Source of the DNA: DASTGO01 sp035719045
Lineage (GTDB): Bacteria > Actinomycetota > Actinomycetes > Actinomycetales > Kineosporiaceae
Assembly (NCBI GenBank): GCA_035719045.1
Contig: DASTGO010000344.1
Coordinates: 1 to 26,813, forward strand
Length of the DNA: 26,813 nucleotides
Direction of reading: 5' to 3'
This document shows positions 1-8,224 of the stretch, piece by piece. Every line of letters begins with the position of its first letter. Position 1 is the stretch's first letter. The notes beneath the pieces are model-generated. The model ran no database searches, was not told where the DNA came from, and worked only from the letters and a program-made list of their open reading frames with translations. Made by a program: the position numbers and the translations under genes.

Positions 1-495
1 GCCACCCGTCACCGGTCAGGACATGGAACATCTCCGCCGCCCACGGCGGAACCTCAAGCCCCACAACCCACCACCAACAACACCAAGCCGCCTGCACCCA
101 TCCGAATCCACCCTCAGCAGGGCCGACGACCTCCCCGCCCGATCGGCCACCGCCGCGGGGTCCACCGATGTCTTGGATGGACCGTCACGGCAACGGTCAC
201 GCGAGTGGGTCGCATTGACGTTGCGGTCGGGATGATCACCAGGGGCCACGTGTGAGCGGAGGTGGGCGCATGATCGACAAGGGTCCGTTGCCGAGGCCCG
301 GTCTCACCCCGTGAGGAGCGCTCATGGTCATAGCCGTCGCCCGCTACAGGGGAAGGGCCCGGGCGCGGGAGGTTCGGGAGGGCGTCAGCGAGCCGGGTTG
401 TGTCCTGGTTGGGTGCGGCGTGTTGTGGCGGCGTGGGGTGACCTTCGGTTGATCGTGGTTCTGCGAAGAAATCCCGATCTGTACCGAAGCTCGCG
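1..495. other. Non-coding or decayed region, no supportable gene
   Basis: Open frames exist on both strands, but none shows a recognisable domain, and most are G/C-driven open frames of arginine- and proline-rich composition. A very short frame (270-314, 14 codons) has a good GGAGGTG ribosome site, and a second one (324-452, 42 codons) follows it. Neither resembles a protein I know, so I do not call them genes. The region leads into the transposase fragment at 496, so part of it may be the outer end of that element. Confidence 0.5.
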
Positions 496-648
496 ATGGA
501 CACTTTGCCGCAGGAACTGGATGCCGTCGAGCGCGCCGGGGCGGGTTCGGTCGGGTTGCTTGATCGGTTCCGGCGGGAGTTCTACGCGTGTCTGTCGAGG
601 GCTACGCCCGCCCTGCCGGGGGCGAGGCAATCGCGCTCTGGGCCGTGA
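496..648 (+). pseudogene. 5' fragment of a transposase gene (IS remnant)
   Basis: An ATG at 496 opens a 50-codon frame. Its residues 20-35 (GLLDRFRREFYACLSR) look like the N-terminus of a widespread actinobacterial DDE transposase family whose members begin with a short Phe-Arg-x-Glu-Phe-Tyr-x-Cys-Leu segment. After about residue 35 the resemblance stops, and the frame ends in unrelated sequence at 648. Only about the first tenth of a transposase remains. The break falls at about base 601, where the stop codon of the neighbouring HD-domain gene (602-604, opposite strand) lies. An insertion or deletion event therefore probably set the 3' boundary of that gene. The family assignment comes from memory of N-terminal sequences and is not certain. 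Confidence 0.5.
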
Positions 649-1243
649 GCTTCACAGCGTGTCCGTAGCCGGCCGCGAGCGGCCCGAGATCGGGTTCGCC
701 GTACCTGTCCCGCATCGCCGCGAACCTCGCGGCCTTGTCCTGGCCGAAACGCCGGACCTGCGCGGCGTAGGAGTCCGCGGTCACGAACACCGGAGGCATG
801 GTCTTGCTGTGGAACTTGTCCGCGTACGAGACGAGTTCCTCTTCGACGGACTCGGGCAGGTAGTCGGCCACCGGCAGGGGAAGACCCTGCGCAAGGATGT
901 CGGCACGGCTGATCCCCACACCGGTGTGGCAGGAGCAGAACCTGCAGACGGCCTCAGGGAACCCGAGACCGCGCAGCAGTTCGTGCCCCAGCACCCCATG
1001 ACGCACGTAGGTGGTGTGGTCGATCTCTCCGGAGGGGCCGTACTGACGGTAGACCCCGATGTCATGGAGCAGGCTCCCGACCCGGACCAGTTCGATGTCG
1101 ACGGTGAGGCCGCACCTGGCGGCGAGTTGTTCGGCGACCGTGCAGACGATCTCGCAGTGCGTATGGACGAGTTCGAAGGCGTCGTGGGTAGGGGCGTACT
1201 TCTCATGGAGAGCGCGGATCTGCCGGTCTGTCGGAAGCTGCAT
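602..1243 (-). CDS. HD-domain protein (putative metal-dependent phosphohydrolase)
   Basis: A 213-residue cytosolic protein of the HD superfamily. The HD doublet is H60-D61 in SLLHDIG. Further candidate metal ligands are H27/H29, H82/H87, H106 and D142 (SYADKFHS). This arrangement is typical of the short single-domain HD hydrolases annotated as YqeK-like or uncharacterised HDIG proteins; the substrate (nucleotide or phosphoester) cannot be read from the sequence. I chose the ATG at 1243 because GAGGG lies about 10 bases upstream and because the longer frame back to 1318 adds only an unconserved Arg/Pro-rich stretch. The C-terminus ends beside a transposase fragment, so the last few residues may not be native. 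The gene is divergent from the PKD surface protein and stands alone. Confidence 0.8.
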   Translation of the reverse strand: MQLPTDRQIRALHEKYAPTHDAFELVHTHCEIVCTVAEQLAARCGLTVDIELVRVGSLLHDIGVYRQYGPSGEIDHTTYVRHGVLGHELLRGLGFPEAVCRFCSCHTGVGISRADILAQGLPLPVADYLPESVEEELVSYADKFHSKTMPPVFVTADSYAAQVRRFGQDKAARFAAMRDRYGEPDLGPLAAGYGHAVKLTAQSAIASPPAGRA

Positions 1244-1595
1244 GCGGACCAACCCTCGGTGTGGGCCCCGGCGAGCGGCGGGGGACGTTCCTCGATTCTG
1301 ATCCGGGGAGTGGTGCACCCGTGGGCGGTCGGCCCGCTACCGGCTGGGACGGGACAGCAGACGCCGCTGGTCTGCTGTCCCGCAGGGCGGCACCGAGGAT
1401 CGTGAGTCGCCCTCGCTGCCCGGCTCTGCGCGGGCGGCCCTACCGAATGCCCGAAGGTGCACATCGGCACGGAGCCCCTTCCGGCTGCGGCGGCCCGCAT
1501 CGGAAGATGATCTGTGTGCTCCGCTCTACCGCGGATCCGCCGGGTCCACCGGGAGTCGACCGGCCGGCACCAGCAAACAGGGCCGAGACAGTGGA
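1244..1595. other. Divergent intergenic region holding a long hairpin
   Basis: These 352 bases separate the HD gene (-) from the PKD protein gene (+). They must carry both promoters, although I see no convincing -35/-10 pair. The one clear structure is the 13-bp inverted repeat at 1350-1382, listed separately. I see no coding sequence here. Confidence 0.6.
1350..1382. promoter_or_regulatory. Perfect 13-bp inverted repeat (hairpin or operator)
   Basis: CGGGACAGCAGAC (1350-1362) and its exact complement GTCTGCTGTCCCG (1370-1382) flank a 7-base spacer. No T-run follows on either strand, and both neighbouring genes point away from it, so a terminator role is unlikely. It could be an operator for a dimeric regulator or a structured leader of either gene. 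The repeat is seen directly; the role is inference. Confidence 0.6.
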
Positions 1596-4175
1596 GTGAG
1601 GGTGCCGAGGATCGCGTGGTGGCGGCGTCGGATCGGTCCCGTGGTCGTGGTGGCGCTGGCCTCGGGCGGTCTGGTCGCCGTGGGCGTGGCGCAGGGGTAC
1701 CCCGCGGGGGCGTTGCGGTTGTTGTCCGGGCAGGCCTGGCTGGGGTCGGCGGCGGCGGGTCAGGTGAGCCTGATCGACGGGACGACGGCGCAGGTGGCGG
1801 AGAAGGTGAAGGTCGCCGGGCCCGGCCATGTGCTGTCGGTGGGGCAGATCGGGCATGACGCGGTGGTGGCGGATGCGACGGCCGGGTCGGTGTCCTGGGT
1901 GAGCGGCGCACTGGCGGAGGCGAGTCCGGTCGATATCGGGCCGGCGTCGGCGGTGGGTGGGACGCGGGTGCTGACCGGCGAGGGCCAGGCCCATGTGCTC
2001 CTGGGGTCGCGGTACGCGGCGTTGGACGCAGTGTCCGGGCGGGTGCTGCGGTCGGTGGATCTGGGACGCGGACTGGAGCCGGCCACGGCGGTGGTGGACC
2101 GGGCTGGGCGGGCGTGGGTGCTGGATCAGGCGGGTGGGCTGGTGCAGCCGTCGGCGGGGGCGGACTGGGTACGTCCAGGGGTGGCGACCGCTGACGTGTC
2201 CCGGCTGGCCGCCGTGGGTGACGGTGTGGCGGTGGTGGATCCGCAGAAGCGACGGGTGACCGCGTACGACGGGGGCGGCAGACCGGTCGGGACGGCCTGT
2301 CTGCCGGCGGAGGTCACCGGTCCGGTGGAGGCGGTGGGTACCCCGGGCGGGGGAGTCCTGGTCGCCTCGGACAGCGCGAAGGCCTTGGTGGTGGCGGATC
2401 CCTCCGACGGATCGTGTTCACGACGGATCGGGCTGGCGGACGGGACTCTGCGGCTGGGCCTGCCGGTGGTCAGCGACGGGCGGGCCTTCGTGCCGGACCT
2501 GGCGTCGGGGCGGGTCTTCGTGGTGAACCTGGACACGGGTGCGCTGGTGGCGGCTCCACTGGTCCTCGCCGGGGGCAGCCCGGCCCTGGAACTCCTCGAC
2601 CGCGACGGTGTGGTCTTCTACAACGACCCGGCCGGTCAGCATGCCGGGGTGGTCCGTCTGGACGGCTCGACGGCCGCCTTGGACAAGTACGACCCGGCGT
2701 CGCCGCAGGCCGGGACCCCCGCCTCCGCCAACGGACCGCAACCCGAGCCCGGCGCGGTGTCGGGCTCCGGCGCGGGCGCGGGGACCGCCGGCGGGGGCCC
2801 GGCCTCGGCCGGAACCGGGACGTCCGCCGGGACGGGCTCGGGGCAGGGGAGCGGGCCGGCGCCGTCCCCGTCCGGTGCTTCCCTCCCGAAGTTGCGGTTG
2901 CGGACCTCCCGGCAGCCTGCGGTGGCCGGGCAGCAGGTGGCCCTGCAGGTGACGATGTCGGACAGCAGCCGGCTGGCGTCGGCCGGCTGGGAGTTCGGTG
3001 ACGGCACCGGCCGCGGGTCGGGTCTGGGCCTGACCCACACCTGGACCCGGCCCGGCTCGTTCACCATCACCGTGCAGGCAGTCACCGCTGCCGGCAGTTC
3101 GGTCTACGGCTACTTCACCATGCGGGTCGTAGGCTCGGCCCCGAACCAGCCGCAGCCCCGGCCCGACCCCGGCCCGCGACCGGGACCTACGGTGCCGCTA
3201 CCGGAGCCGCCACCGACGCAGCCGCCCGCCCAGCAGACCGTGACGCTGACCCTGCGGCTGCCTGCCGGCGGTCAGAACATCCTCGACGTGAGCCCGGCGT
3301 CCCGGGAGGGCACGAGCCGGTGCACGGGCACCACCTGTCGACTGACGTACGTCGCGGGCACGGCGGTCACCGTCAGCGGCATGACCCGGAGCGGTTCGGT
3401 CTTCGTGGGCTGGGGCGGTACGTGCCCGAACCCGTCCAGCACGGCCTCGGGGGAACAGTGCCACCTCACCCTCGACGCCGACACGACGGTGAGCCCGCAA
3501 CTCCGGGCGACGCCCATGCCGACGATCGAGAACCTCACCGCGACCCAGTACGGGTCGCAGGGGGGACCGCTGCTCCAGGTGGCGGTCCATGGCACGCCGC
3601 AGAACTTCCCGGCCCCGAGCCGCTTCGTCTGGGACTTCGGTGACGGAACCCAGGGCTCGTCCAGCACCGAGGACATCCTGCACACCTACCCGCGGTTCGC
3701 CACGTACACGATCACCGTGTCCGCCACGATGCCGGACGGCTACCGGGTCAGCGCCTCCACGTCGATCACGCTCACCGACCCGACGCCGCCGCAGGTGCGG
3801 GTCACCGGAGGGGGAGGTTTCGCGGACTCCTCGGGCGACGGCGCCCCAGGGTCCGCAGCCCTGAACCAGAGCACGCCGCTGCAGGTCGTCGGCTCCGATC
3901 CGGACAGTCCGGTCCAGACCGCGATCGACCTGATCTGGCGGGTGAGCTGCACGTCGGCGGATCAGCAGGTGAAGCGCCTGCCCGCCGGAGCCAGCCATGG
4001 GGTCGCGACCGGAGGCCCGACCCTCGACTACACCCTCCTCCCGTCGGACTTCGTGACGTGCCCCGCCGAGGCGCCGATCCTGGAGGGCGGGTCGATCAGC
4101 GTCACGGCCTCGGCGAGCAACGGAAATGCGTCGACCACCGCCACCTTCCACATCTACCTGACCCCTCCGGTCTAG
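1596..4175 (+). CDS. Membrane-anchored beta-propeller / PKD-domain surface protein
   Basis: An 859-residue envelope protein. Residues 13-33 form a hydrophobic signal-anchor after an Arg-rich start. Residues about 40-368 contain repeated short strands of the form VxVxDxxxGxV, like an NHL/YVTN beta-propeller. Residues 370-430 are a Gly/Ser/Pro/Ala linker. The first PKD domain is at about 435-512 (WEFGDGTGRG, then THTWTRPGSFTITV) and is followed by a proline linker (515-546). A Cys-containing domain resembling the bacterial repeat family (FVGWGGTC) covers 547-636. The second PKD domain is at about 645-727 (FVWDFGDGT, then HTYPRFATYTITV), and a last beta-rich domain runs 735-859. PKD and propeller domains usually bind proteins or glycans, and no catalytic domain is visible. 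GTG 1602 is an alternative start, with GGAG 5 bases upstream. The gene is convergent with the Fic gene. Confidence 0.8.
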   Translation: MRVPRIAWWRRRIGPVVVVALASGGLVAVGVAQGYPAGALRLLSGQAWLGSAAAGQVSLIDGTTAQVAEKVKVAGPGHVLSVGQIGHDAVVADATAGSVSWVSGALAEASPVDIGPASAVGGTRVLTGEGQAHVLLGSRYAALDAVSGRVLRSVDLGRGLEPATAVVDRAGRAWVLDQAGGLVQPSAGADWVRPGVATADVSRLAAVGDGVAVVDPQKRRVTAYDGGGRPVGTACLPAEVTGPVEAVGTPGGGVLVASDSAKALVVADPSDGSCSRRIGLADGTLRLGLPVVSDGRAFVPDLASGRVFVVNLDTGALVAAPLVLAGGSPALELLDRDGVVFYNDPAGQHAGVVRLDGSTAALDKYDPASPQAGTPASANGPQPEPGAVSGSGAGAGTAGGGPASAGTGTSAGTGSGQGSGPAPSPSGASLPKLRLRTSRQPAVAGQQVALQVTMSDSSRLASAGWEFGDGTGRGSGLGLTHTWTRPGSFTITVQAVTAAGSSVYGYFTMRVVGSAPNQPQPRPDPGPRPGPTVPLPEPPPTQPPAQQTVTLTLRLPAGGQNILDVSPASREGTSRCTGTTCRLTYVAGTAVTVSGMTRSGSVFVGWGGTCPNPSSTASGEQCHLTLDADTTVSPQLRATPMPTIENLTATQYGSQGGPLLQVAVHGTPQNFPAPSRFVWDFGDGTQGSSSTEDILHTYPRFATYTITVSATMPDGYRVSASTSITLTDPTPPQVRVTGGGGFADSSGDGAPGSAALNQSTPLQVVGSDPDSPVQTAIDLIWRVSCTSADQQVKRLPAGASHGVATGGPTLDYTLLPSDFVTCPAEAPILEGGSISVTASASNGNASTTATFHIYLTPPV

Positions 4176-4220
4176 GGTCTGTGTCAGGAGTGCGCCCTAC
4201 GGGTGCTGCGCACGACGCTG

Positions 4221-5051
4221 CTACCGCTCCGGTCCGGATCCCTCGGCGCCGCGGTCCGGCAGATCCGGGCTCCGGTGAGCCTGCGGACCGAGCGCGGGCA
4301 GCCGCGAGCGCAGCGCATCGGCAGCCGACTGCGGGTAGCCGGCGCGCCAGACCTGACTCACCTGACCGGGCCCCGACCCGGCAGCCGGGGAGTCCTGATC
4401 GAGGGGGACGACGGCCTGCCGCAGAACGGCCGCGAGCCGGTCGTTGCGTCCCGTGTCCTGGCTGTGGAATCTCGCCTGCACGAACTCCTCGCGCAGCGGC
4501 GCTCCCGGCGCGAACTTCAGCACGTCGAGCCGGTAGCCCGCCTGCTCGGCGAGCTGGGAGAAGAACGCGAACTGCGCGCGGGTGTTGCCTTCCCGGAAAC
4601 TGTGGACGACGTTCAACTCGCCCCAGCTCTCGGCGAGCTGATCGACGAACTCGTCGTGCCCCAACCCGCGCAACAGATCCTTGGCTGCGAGTTTCGCGTA
4701 CTCCGCCTCTGCCGCCGCTGTCAGCTGCGCCCCGGCGCCGTAGAAGCAATGCCCGTCCTTGACCATGAACTGCCCGATCGGCGCGACCCGCTCCTGCCCC
4801 GCCCACTCGTACACGTCCTGGAACACGTAGCGGTGGATCGCCTTCATATGGTCGTAGTCGAACCGCCCCGGGATCGGCTTCTCCGAAAGCTTTCTGAGGC
4901 GAACGATGGCGCTGGCTTCCTCCATCGCTCGCAGCTTGTGGGGGTCCGGCTCTCCATAGGGCTTGCCCGGCCTGGTGAACTTGTTCCTCAACACTTCTGT
5001 ACCGGGGATGAAGTAGTCATCCCAGGTACGGAAGACGTGCCGGCGGGGCAT
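4221..5051 (-). CDS. Fic/DOC-family toxin with variant active-site motif
   Basis: A 276-residue Fic protein. Fic enzymes usually transfer AMP, or more rarely another phosphoryl group, from a nucleotide to a hydroxyl of a target protein. The Fic core covers about residues 60-215. The flap region is near residues 96-107 (MVKDGHCFYGAG), and the catalytic motif is HSFREGNTRAQF at 150-161. The catalytic His150, the acidic Glu154, Asn156 and the first Arg158 are present. The canonical motif is HPFx(D/E)GNGRxxR; here the second Gly is Thr157 and the final Arg is Phe161. The C-terminal 60 residues are Pro/Gly/Arg-rich and probably disordered. The ATG at 5051 shares one base with the antitoxin stop (TGATG), so translation is coupled. 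The architecture matches class I Fic modules with a separate small antitoxin. The activity and target are unknown. Confidence 0.88.
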   Translation of the reverse strand: MPRRHVFRTWDDYFIPGTEVLRNKFTRPGKPYGEPDPHKLRAMEEASAIVRLRKLSEKPIPGRFDYDHMKAIHRYVFQDVYEWAGQERVAPIGQFMVKDGHCFYGAGAQLTAAAEAEYAKLAAKDLLRGLGHDEFVDQLAESWGELNVVHSFREGNTRAQFAFFSQLAEQAGYRLDVLKFAPGAPLREEFVQARFHSQDTGRNDRLAAVLRQAVVPLDQDSPAAGSGPGQVSQVWRAGYPQSAADALRSRLPALGPQAHRSPDLPDRGAEGSGPER

Positions 5052-5230
5052 CAGCCCTGGATGTGGTGCCGGATCGCGGCGATCGCCTCGTCTTCGGTCA
5101 GTTCGTGCCGAGCTGACCGCTCGATGATGTCGCGGAGGACGGGATCGGTGATCTCATGACCGGCGAGGGCGGACGCCGCATAGGCGAACGCCAGATGCTT
5201 CTCGACCTCGTCCTGCGTCGGCTGCGCCAT
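5051..5230 (-). CDS. VbhA-like antitoxin of the Fic module
   Basis: A 59-residue helical protein directly upstream of the Fic gene. Its layout fits the antitoxin VbhA family: an N-terminal helix followed by residues ITDPVLRDIIERSARHELT and a final short helix rich in acidic residues. In this family the antitoxin helix carries (S/T)xxxE(G/N), whose Glu blocks ATP binding by pairing with the last Arg of the Fic motif. The aligned segment here is ASALAG (19-24), so Ser and Glu both appear as Ala, while the following Gly is kept. I chose ATG 5230 over the frame start at 5275 because GAGAGGGGCGGGG lies just upstream of 5230. The partner is almost certainly the adjacent Fic protein. Confidence 0.75.
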   Translation of the reverse strand: MAQPTQDEVEKHLAFAYAASALAGHEITDPVLRDIIERSARHELTEDEAIAAIRHHIQG

Positions 5231-5249
5231 GATCCCCGCCCCTCTCGTG

Positions 5250-5265
5250 AGCGACGTCGACGCTA
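5250..5265 (-). promoter_or_regulatory. Possible toxin-antitoxin promoter with palindromic operator
   Basis: On the minus strand, TAGCGT (5265-5260) fits the actinobacterial -10 pattern TANNNT, 29 bases before the antitoxin ATG. It overlaps the near-palindrome AGCGACGTCGACGCT (5250-5264), which lies where transcription would start. Toxin-antitoxin operons often repress themselves through such a site. No clear -35 is visible, so this is tentative. Confidence 0.3.
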
Positions 5266-5298
5266 CCAGGATCACCCGGCAGCGCCTCGGCGTGGTGC

Positions 5299-5507
5299 CT
5301 CCACCCGACGTTCCTGTACGAGCTGGTCTGGGACGTCGTCGTGGCGGGCCTGGTCGTGCCGGCCGGCCGGCGTTCCCGGTCGGGGTGAGGGCGTGTGTTC
5401 GCCCTCTATGTCGCCGCCTCCACCGCCGGTCGCGGGCTGGTGGAGTTGCTGCGGACGATCATGCCAACCATGGGCTGGGGCTGCGCCTGAGCACCTGGAC
5501 CTCGCTG
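5299..5507 (+). pseudogene. lgt: Decayed C-terminal fragment of prolipoprotein diacylglyceryl transferase
   Basis: Three short stretches in three different frames read as the C-terminal part of Lgt, in the correct order. LHPTFLYELVWDVVVAGLVV starts at 5299, GRVFALYVAASTAGRGLVEL falls at about 5389-5455, and DDHANHGLGLRLSTWTSL falls at about 5454-5507. Intact Lgt proteins carry HPTFLYE, then ALYVxxYTxGRFxxExLR, then ANHxLGLRLNxWTS. The breaks between stretches are frameshifts, and there is a stop after the first stretch (TGA near 5386). The N-terminal two thirds of the gene is absent. Lgt is normally essential for lipoprotein maturation, so a working copy must exist elsewhere, since this window encodes a lipoprotein. 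The relic fills most of the gap between the antitoxin and the response regulator. Confidence 0.75.
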
Positions 5508-5566
5508 GATGAAGCCGGCGGCTCGGACCTGCAGGACGGGCCTGCGCATGGCTCCAGAATGGCGGC

Positions 5567-6306
<740 letters not shown>

Positions 6307-6310
<4 letters not shown>

Positions 6311-7278
6311 CCAGTGTCCCGGTGCGGAGGTCCACTGCGGCCAGGACAGCACGTCGCCGGTCGAAGGGACTCGCCACCAGGCTTCTGGCGGCCTTCATCC
6401 TCGTCGTCCTGTCGGGCACGATCACCGCGTGGCTGGTTGCCCTGGCTGTGTCGCCGGGTCTCTTCCATGCTCATATGCGCCAGGCCGGTCCCCAGGTCTC
6501 GCCCGAGGCCACGGCGCATGCCGAGCAGGCGTTCCGCTCCGCCAAGGGGTTGTCCCTGGCGTTCGCGTTGCTGGCGTCGCTGATCGCCTCCGTTGCCGTG
6601 GCGGTCTGCCTCACCCGCCGGATCGGTCGGTCCCTGAAGCCGTTGTCGGCGGCCGCCCTGGAGGTCAGTGACGGCCGTTACGACGTCCAGGTCCCGATGC
6701 CGGACCTGGGTGCCGAGTTCGACGACCTGGTCATCGCCTTCAACCAGATGGCGGGCCGGCTCCGACGGGTGGAACTCACCCGCCGGCGGCTGCTCGCCGA
6801 TCTGGCCCATGAACTGCGCACGCCCGTCGCCACCCTGGACGCCTACCTCGACGGCCTGGAGGACGGGGTGGCCTCGCTCAGCGAGCAGACCCTCGACGTA
6901 CTGCGGACACAGACCCGACGCCTGACCAGGCTGGCCGAAGACGTCTCGGTGGTCTCCCGTGCGCAGGAGCATCAGTTGCCCTTCGAGCCCTCCGCCGTGC
7001 CGCCCGGGGAACTCGTCGCGGCCTCGTGTGCGGCCGCAGCAGATCGGTTCGCCGAGAGAGGGGTGGCACTGCGCGCCGTGGTGGCACCGCGCCTGCCGCC
7101 CGTCGAGGTGGACCGTGACCGCATGGGGCAGGTTCTGGGCAATCTGCTCGACAACGCCTTGCGGCACACGCCGCAGGGAGGTGAGGTGACCGTCTCGGCC
7201 GACCTGCTTCCCGAGGGATCGGTCCGGCTGCAGGTCCGCGACAACGGTGAAGGGATTGCGGCCGAGCACCTGCGTTGA
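6307..7278 (+). CDS. Sensor histidine kinase, C-terminally truncated
   Basis: A 323-residue membrane histidine kinase coupled to the OmpR-type regulator by ATGA. There are two transmembrane helices (about 24-48 and 82-102) with a short extracytoplasmic segment between them. A HAMP domain follows (103-156) and then a HisKA domain with phospho-acceptor H168 in LAHELRTP. The ATPase domain has the N box (LGNLLDNALRHTP, N279/N283) and the G1 box (RDNGEGI, 311-317), but the protein stops six residues later. The F box, G2 box (GxGLGL) and ATP lid, normally another 45-60 residues, are missing. I checked all three frames downstream of 7278 and found no G2 box before the convergent neighbour begins, so the end appears deleted rather than frameshifted. 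Kinase activity is doubtful. Confidence 0.88.
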
Positions 7279-7324
7279 GACACCCGGCGGCGACGATCGC
7301 GACTCCGGCCTCCCCGGACCGGCC

Positions 7325-8224
7325 TCAGGAACCGGTCAACGTCAGGGATTGAGCCGTGGACTGGGTGGTCCCGTCAGGTGAGGTGGCGTGGACCTCGAGG
7401 CGCACCTCGCCCCGATCCGGGGAGTCCATGGTCAATGCCTCGCCGAGCGGTTCGAGGACTGCCGACGCGGCGGTCCGTCCGGCTTTCCTGGCCTGGCCCT
7501 GAAGGAACGGCTTGGCGACCTTCTTGCCTGCGTACAGCGTGATGTCGTAGACGACGGCGTGTGCTTCGGCGTCGGTGCCCCCGTCGTCGATGAGGACCCG
7601 GATCCCCCGGCCGGTGAGCTTGGCGAGGGTCGCGAGGTTCTTCACCGCCTTCACGCTCGCCGCGACCTGCCTGGTCACGGTGATCAGACGGGCCATGACC
7701 ATCCCCCTGGTCTGCCCGGGAGGAGTCGCCCTGTACTGCGGGTCACACGGGGTGCTCAGCGTCGCCATCTGGTCGTACTGCTTGCGCGACGCCAGCCCGG
7801 CGAGCGCCGGGCCCGCACAGGCGAGCCACTGGTTGACGTCGCTGATGTTCTTGGCGTTGTTGTAGAACTGCTCCTTGCACGCGCCCTCGGCCGCCAGCCA
7901 GCCGAGGAAGTCCAGCATCGCCTCCTGGGCGGCCGCCTGTGGGGCGTTGCACGGGGTGAGGGCCCGCATCGCGGTGTCCGCAGCCAGGAACGCCTCGAGT
8001 CCCCTGGTCTGGACGGCCTCGTTGAGCAGCCGCCTCAGCTCCGCGTCGTAGCGGAATCCCTCGGACGCTCCAGTGCGTGCGGCACGGGCGCAGAGCGACA
8101 CGGCTTGGGCCGGTGCGGCGACCGGGACGGCGAGGGCCAGCACGTCCATCGCCAGGACGGCGGCCACGCTCACCAGGCCGGCCCGCAGGCGCCGCAGGAG
8201 ACCGGGAGGCCGGTGGGTCTTCAT
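7325..8224 (-). CDS. Secreted protein of unknown function, partner of upstream lipoprotein
   Basis: A 299-residue exported protein. Residues 1-41 form a long signal peptide: a basic start, a hydrophobic core at about 15-38, and a likely cut after APAQA. The mature part is mainly helical and holds five cysteines (in SLCARA, LTPCNA, EGACKE, LACAGP and STPCDP). The last 90 residues look like a beta-rich domain (VLIDDGGTDAEAHAVVYDI, then EVRLEVHATSPDG). I recognise no family. ATG 8224 overlaps the stop of the upstream lipoprotein gene as ATGA, so the two are coupled. The longer frame back to 8470 only runs through the lipoprotein gene in another frame. The two proteins are probably exported together and may interact outside the membrane. 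Confidence 0.75.
   Translation of the reverse strand: MKTHRPPGLLRRLRAGLVSVAAVLAMDVLALAVPVAAPAQAVSLCARAARTGASEGFRYDAELRRLLNEAVQTRGLEAFLAADTAMRALTPCNAPQAAAQEAMLDFLGWLAAEGACKEQFYNNAKNISDVNQWLACAGPALAGLASRKQYDQMATLSTPCDPQYRATPPGQTRGMVMARLITVTRQVAASVKAVKNLATLAKLTGRGIRVLIDDGGTDAEAHAVVYDITLYAGKKVAKPFLQGQARKAGRTAASAVLEPLGEALTMDSPDRGEVRLEVHATSPDGTTQSTAQSLTLTGS

Noticed and set aside
169..216. Small His/Gly-rich open frame near the left edge
   Set aside because: It has 15 codons, no ribosome site and no similarity to known leader peptides.
311..1405. A 364-codon plus-strand frame across the HD gene
   Set aside because: It is the GC-driven shadow of the HD gene, whose HDIG and other metal-ligand motifs read clearly on the minus strand.
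4176..4220. GGGTCTGTGTCAGGA next to the PKD protein stop, resembling the ends of some IS256-like elements
   Set aside because: There is only one copy, with no matching inverted end and no transposase nearby, so chance similarity is more likely.
5299..5507. The lgt-like stretch as a working short gene
   Set aside because: It needs at least two frameshifts and one stop to be ignored and lacks the N-terminal two thirds of the enzyme.
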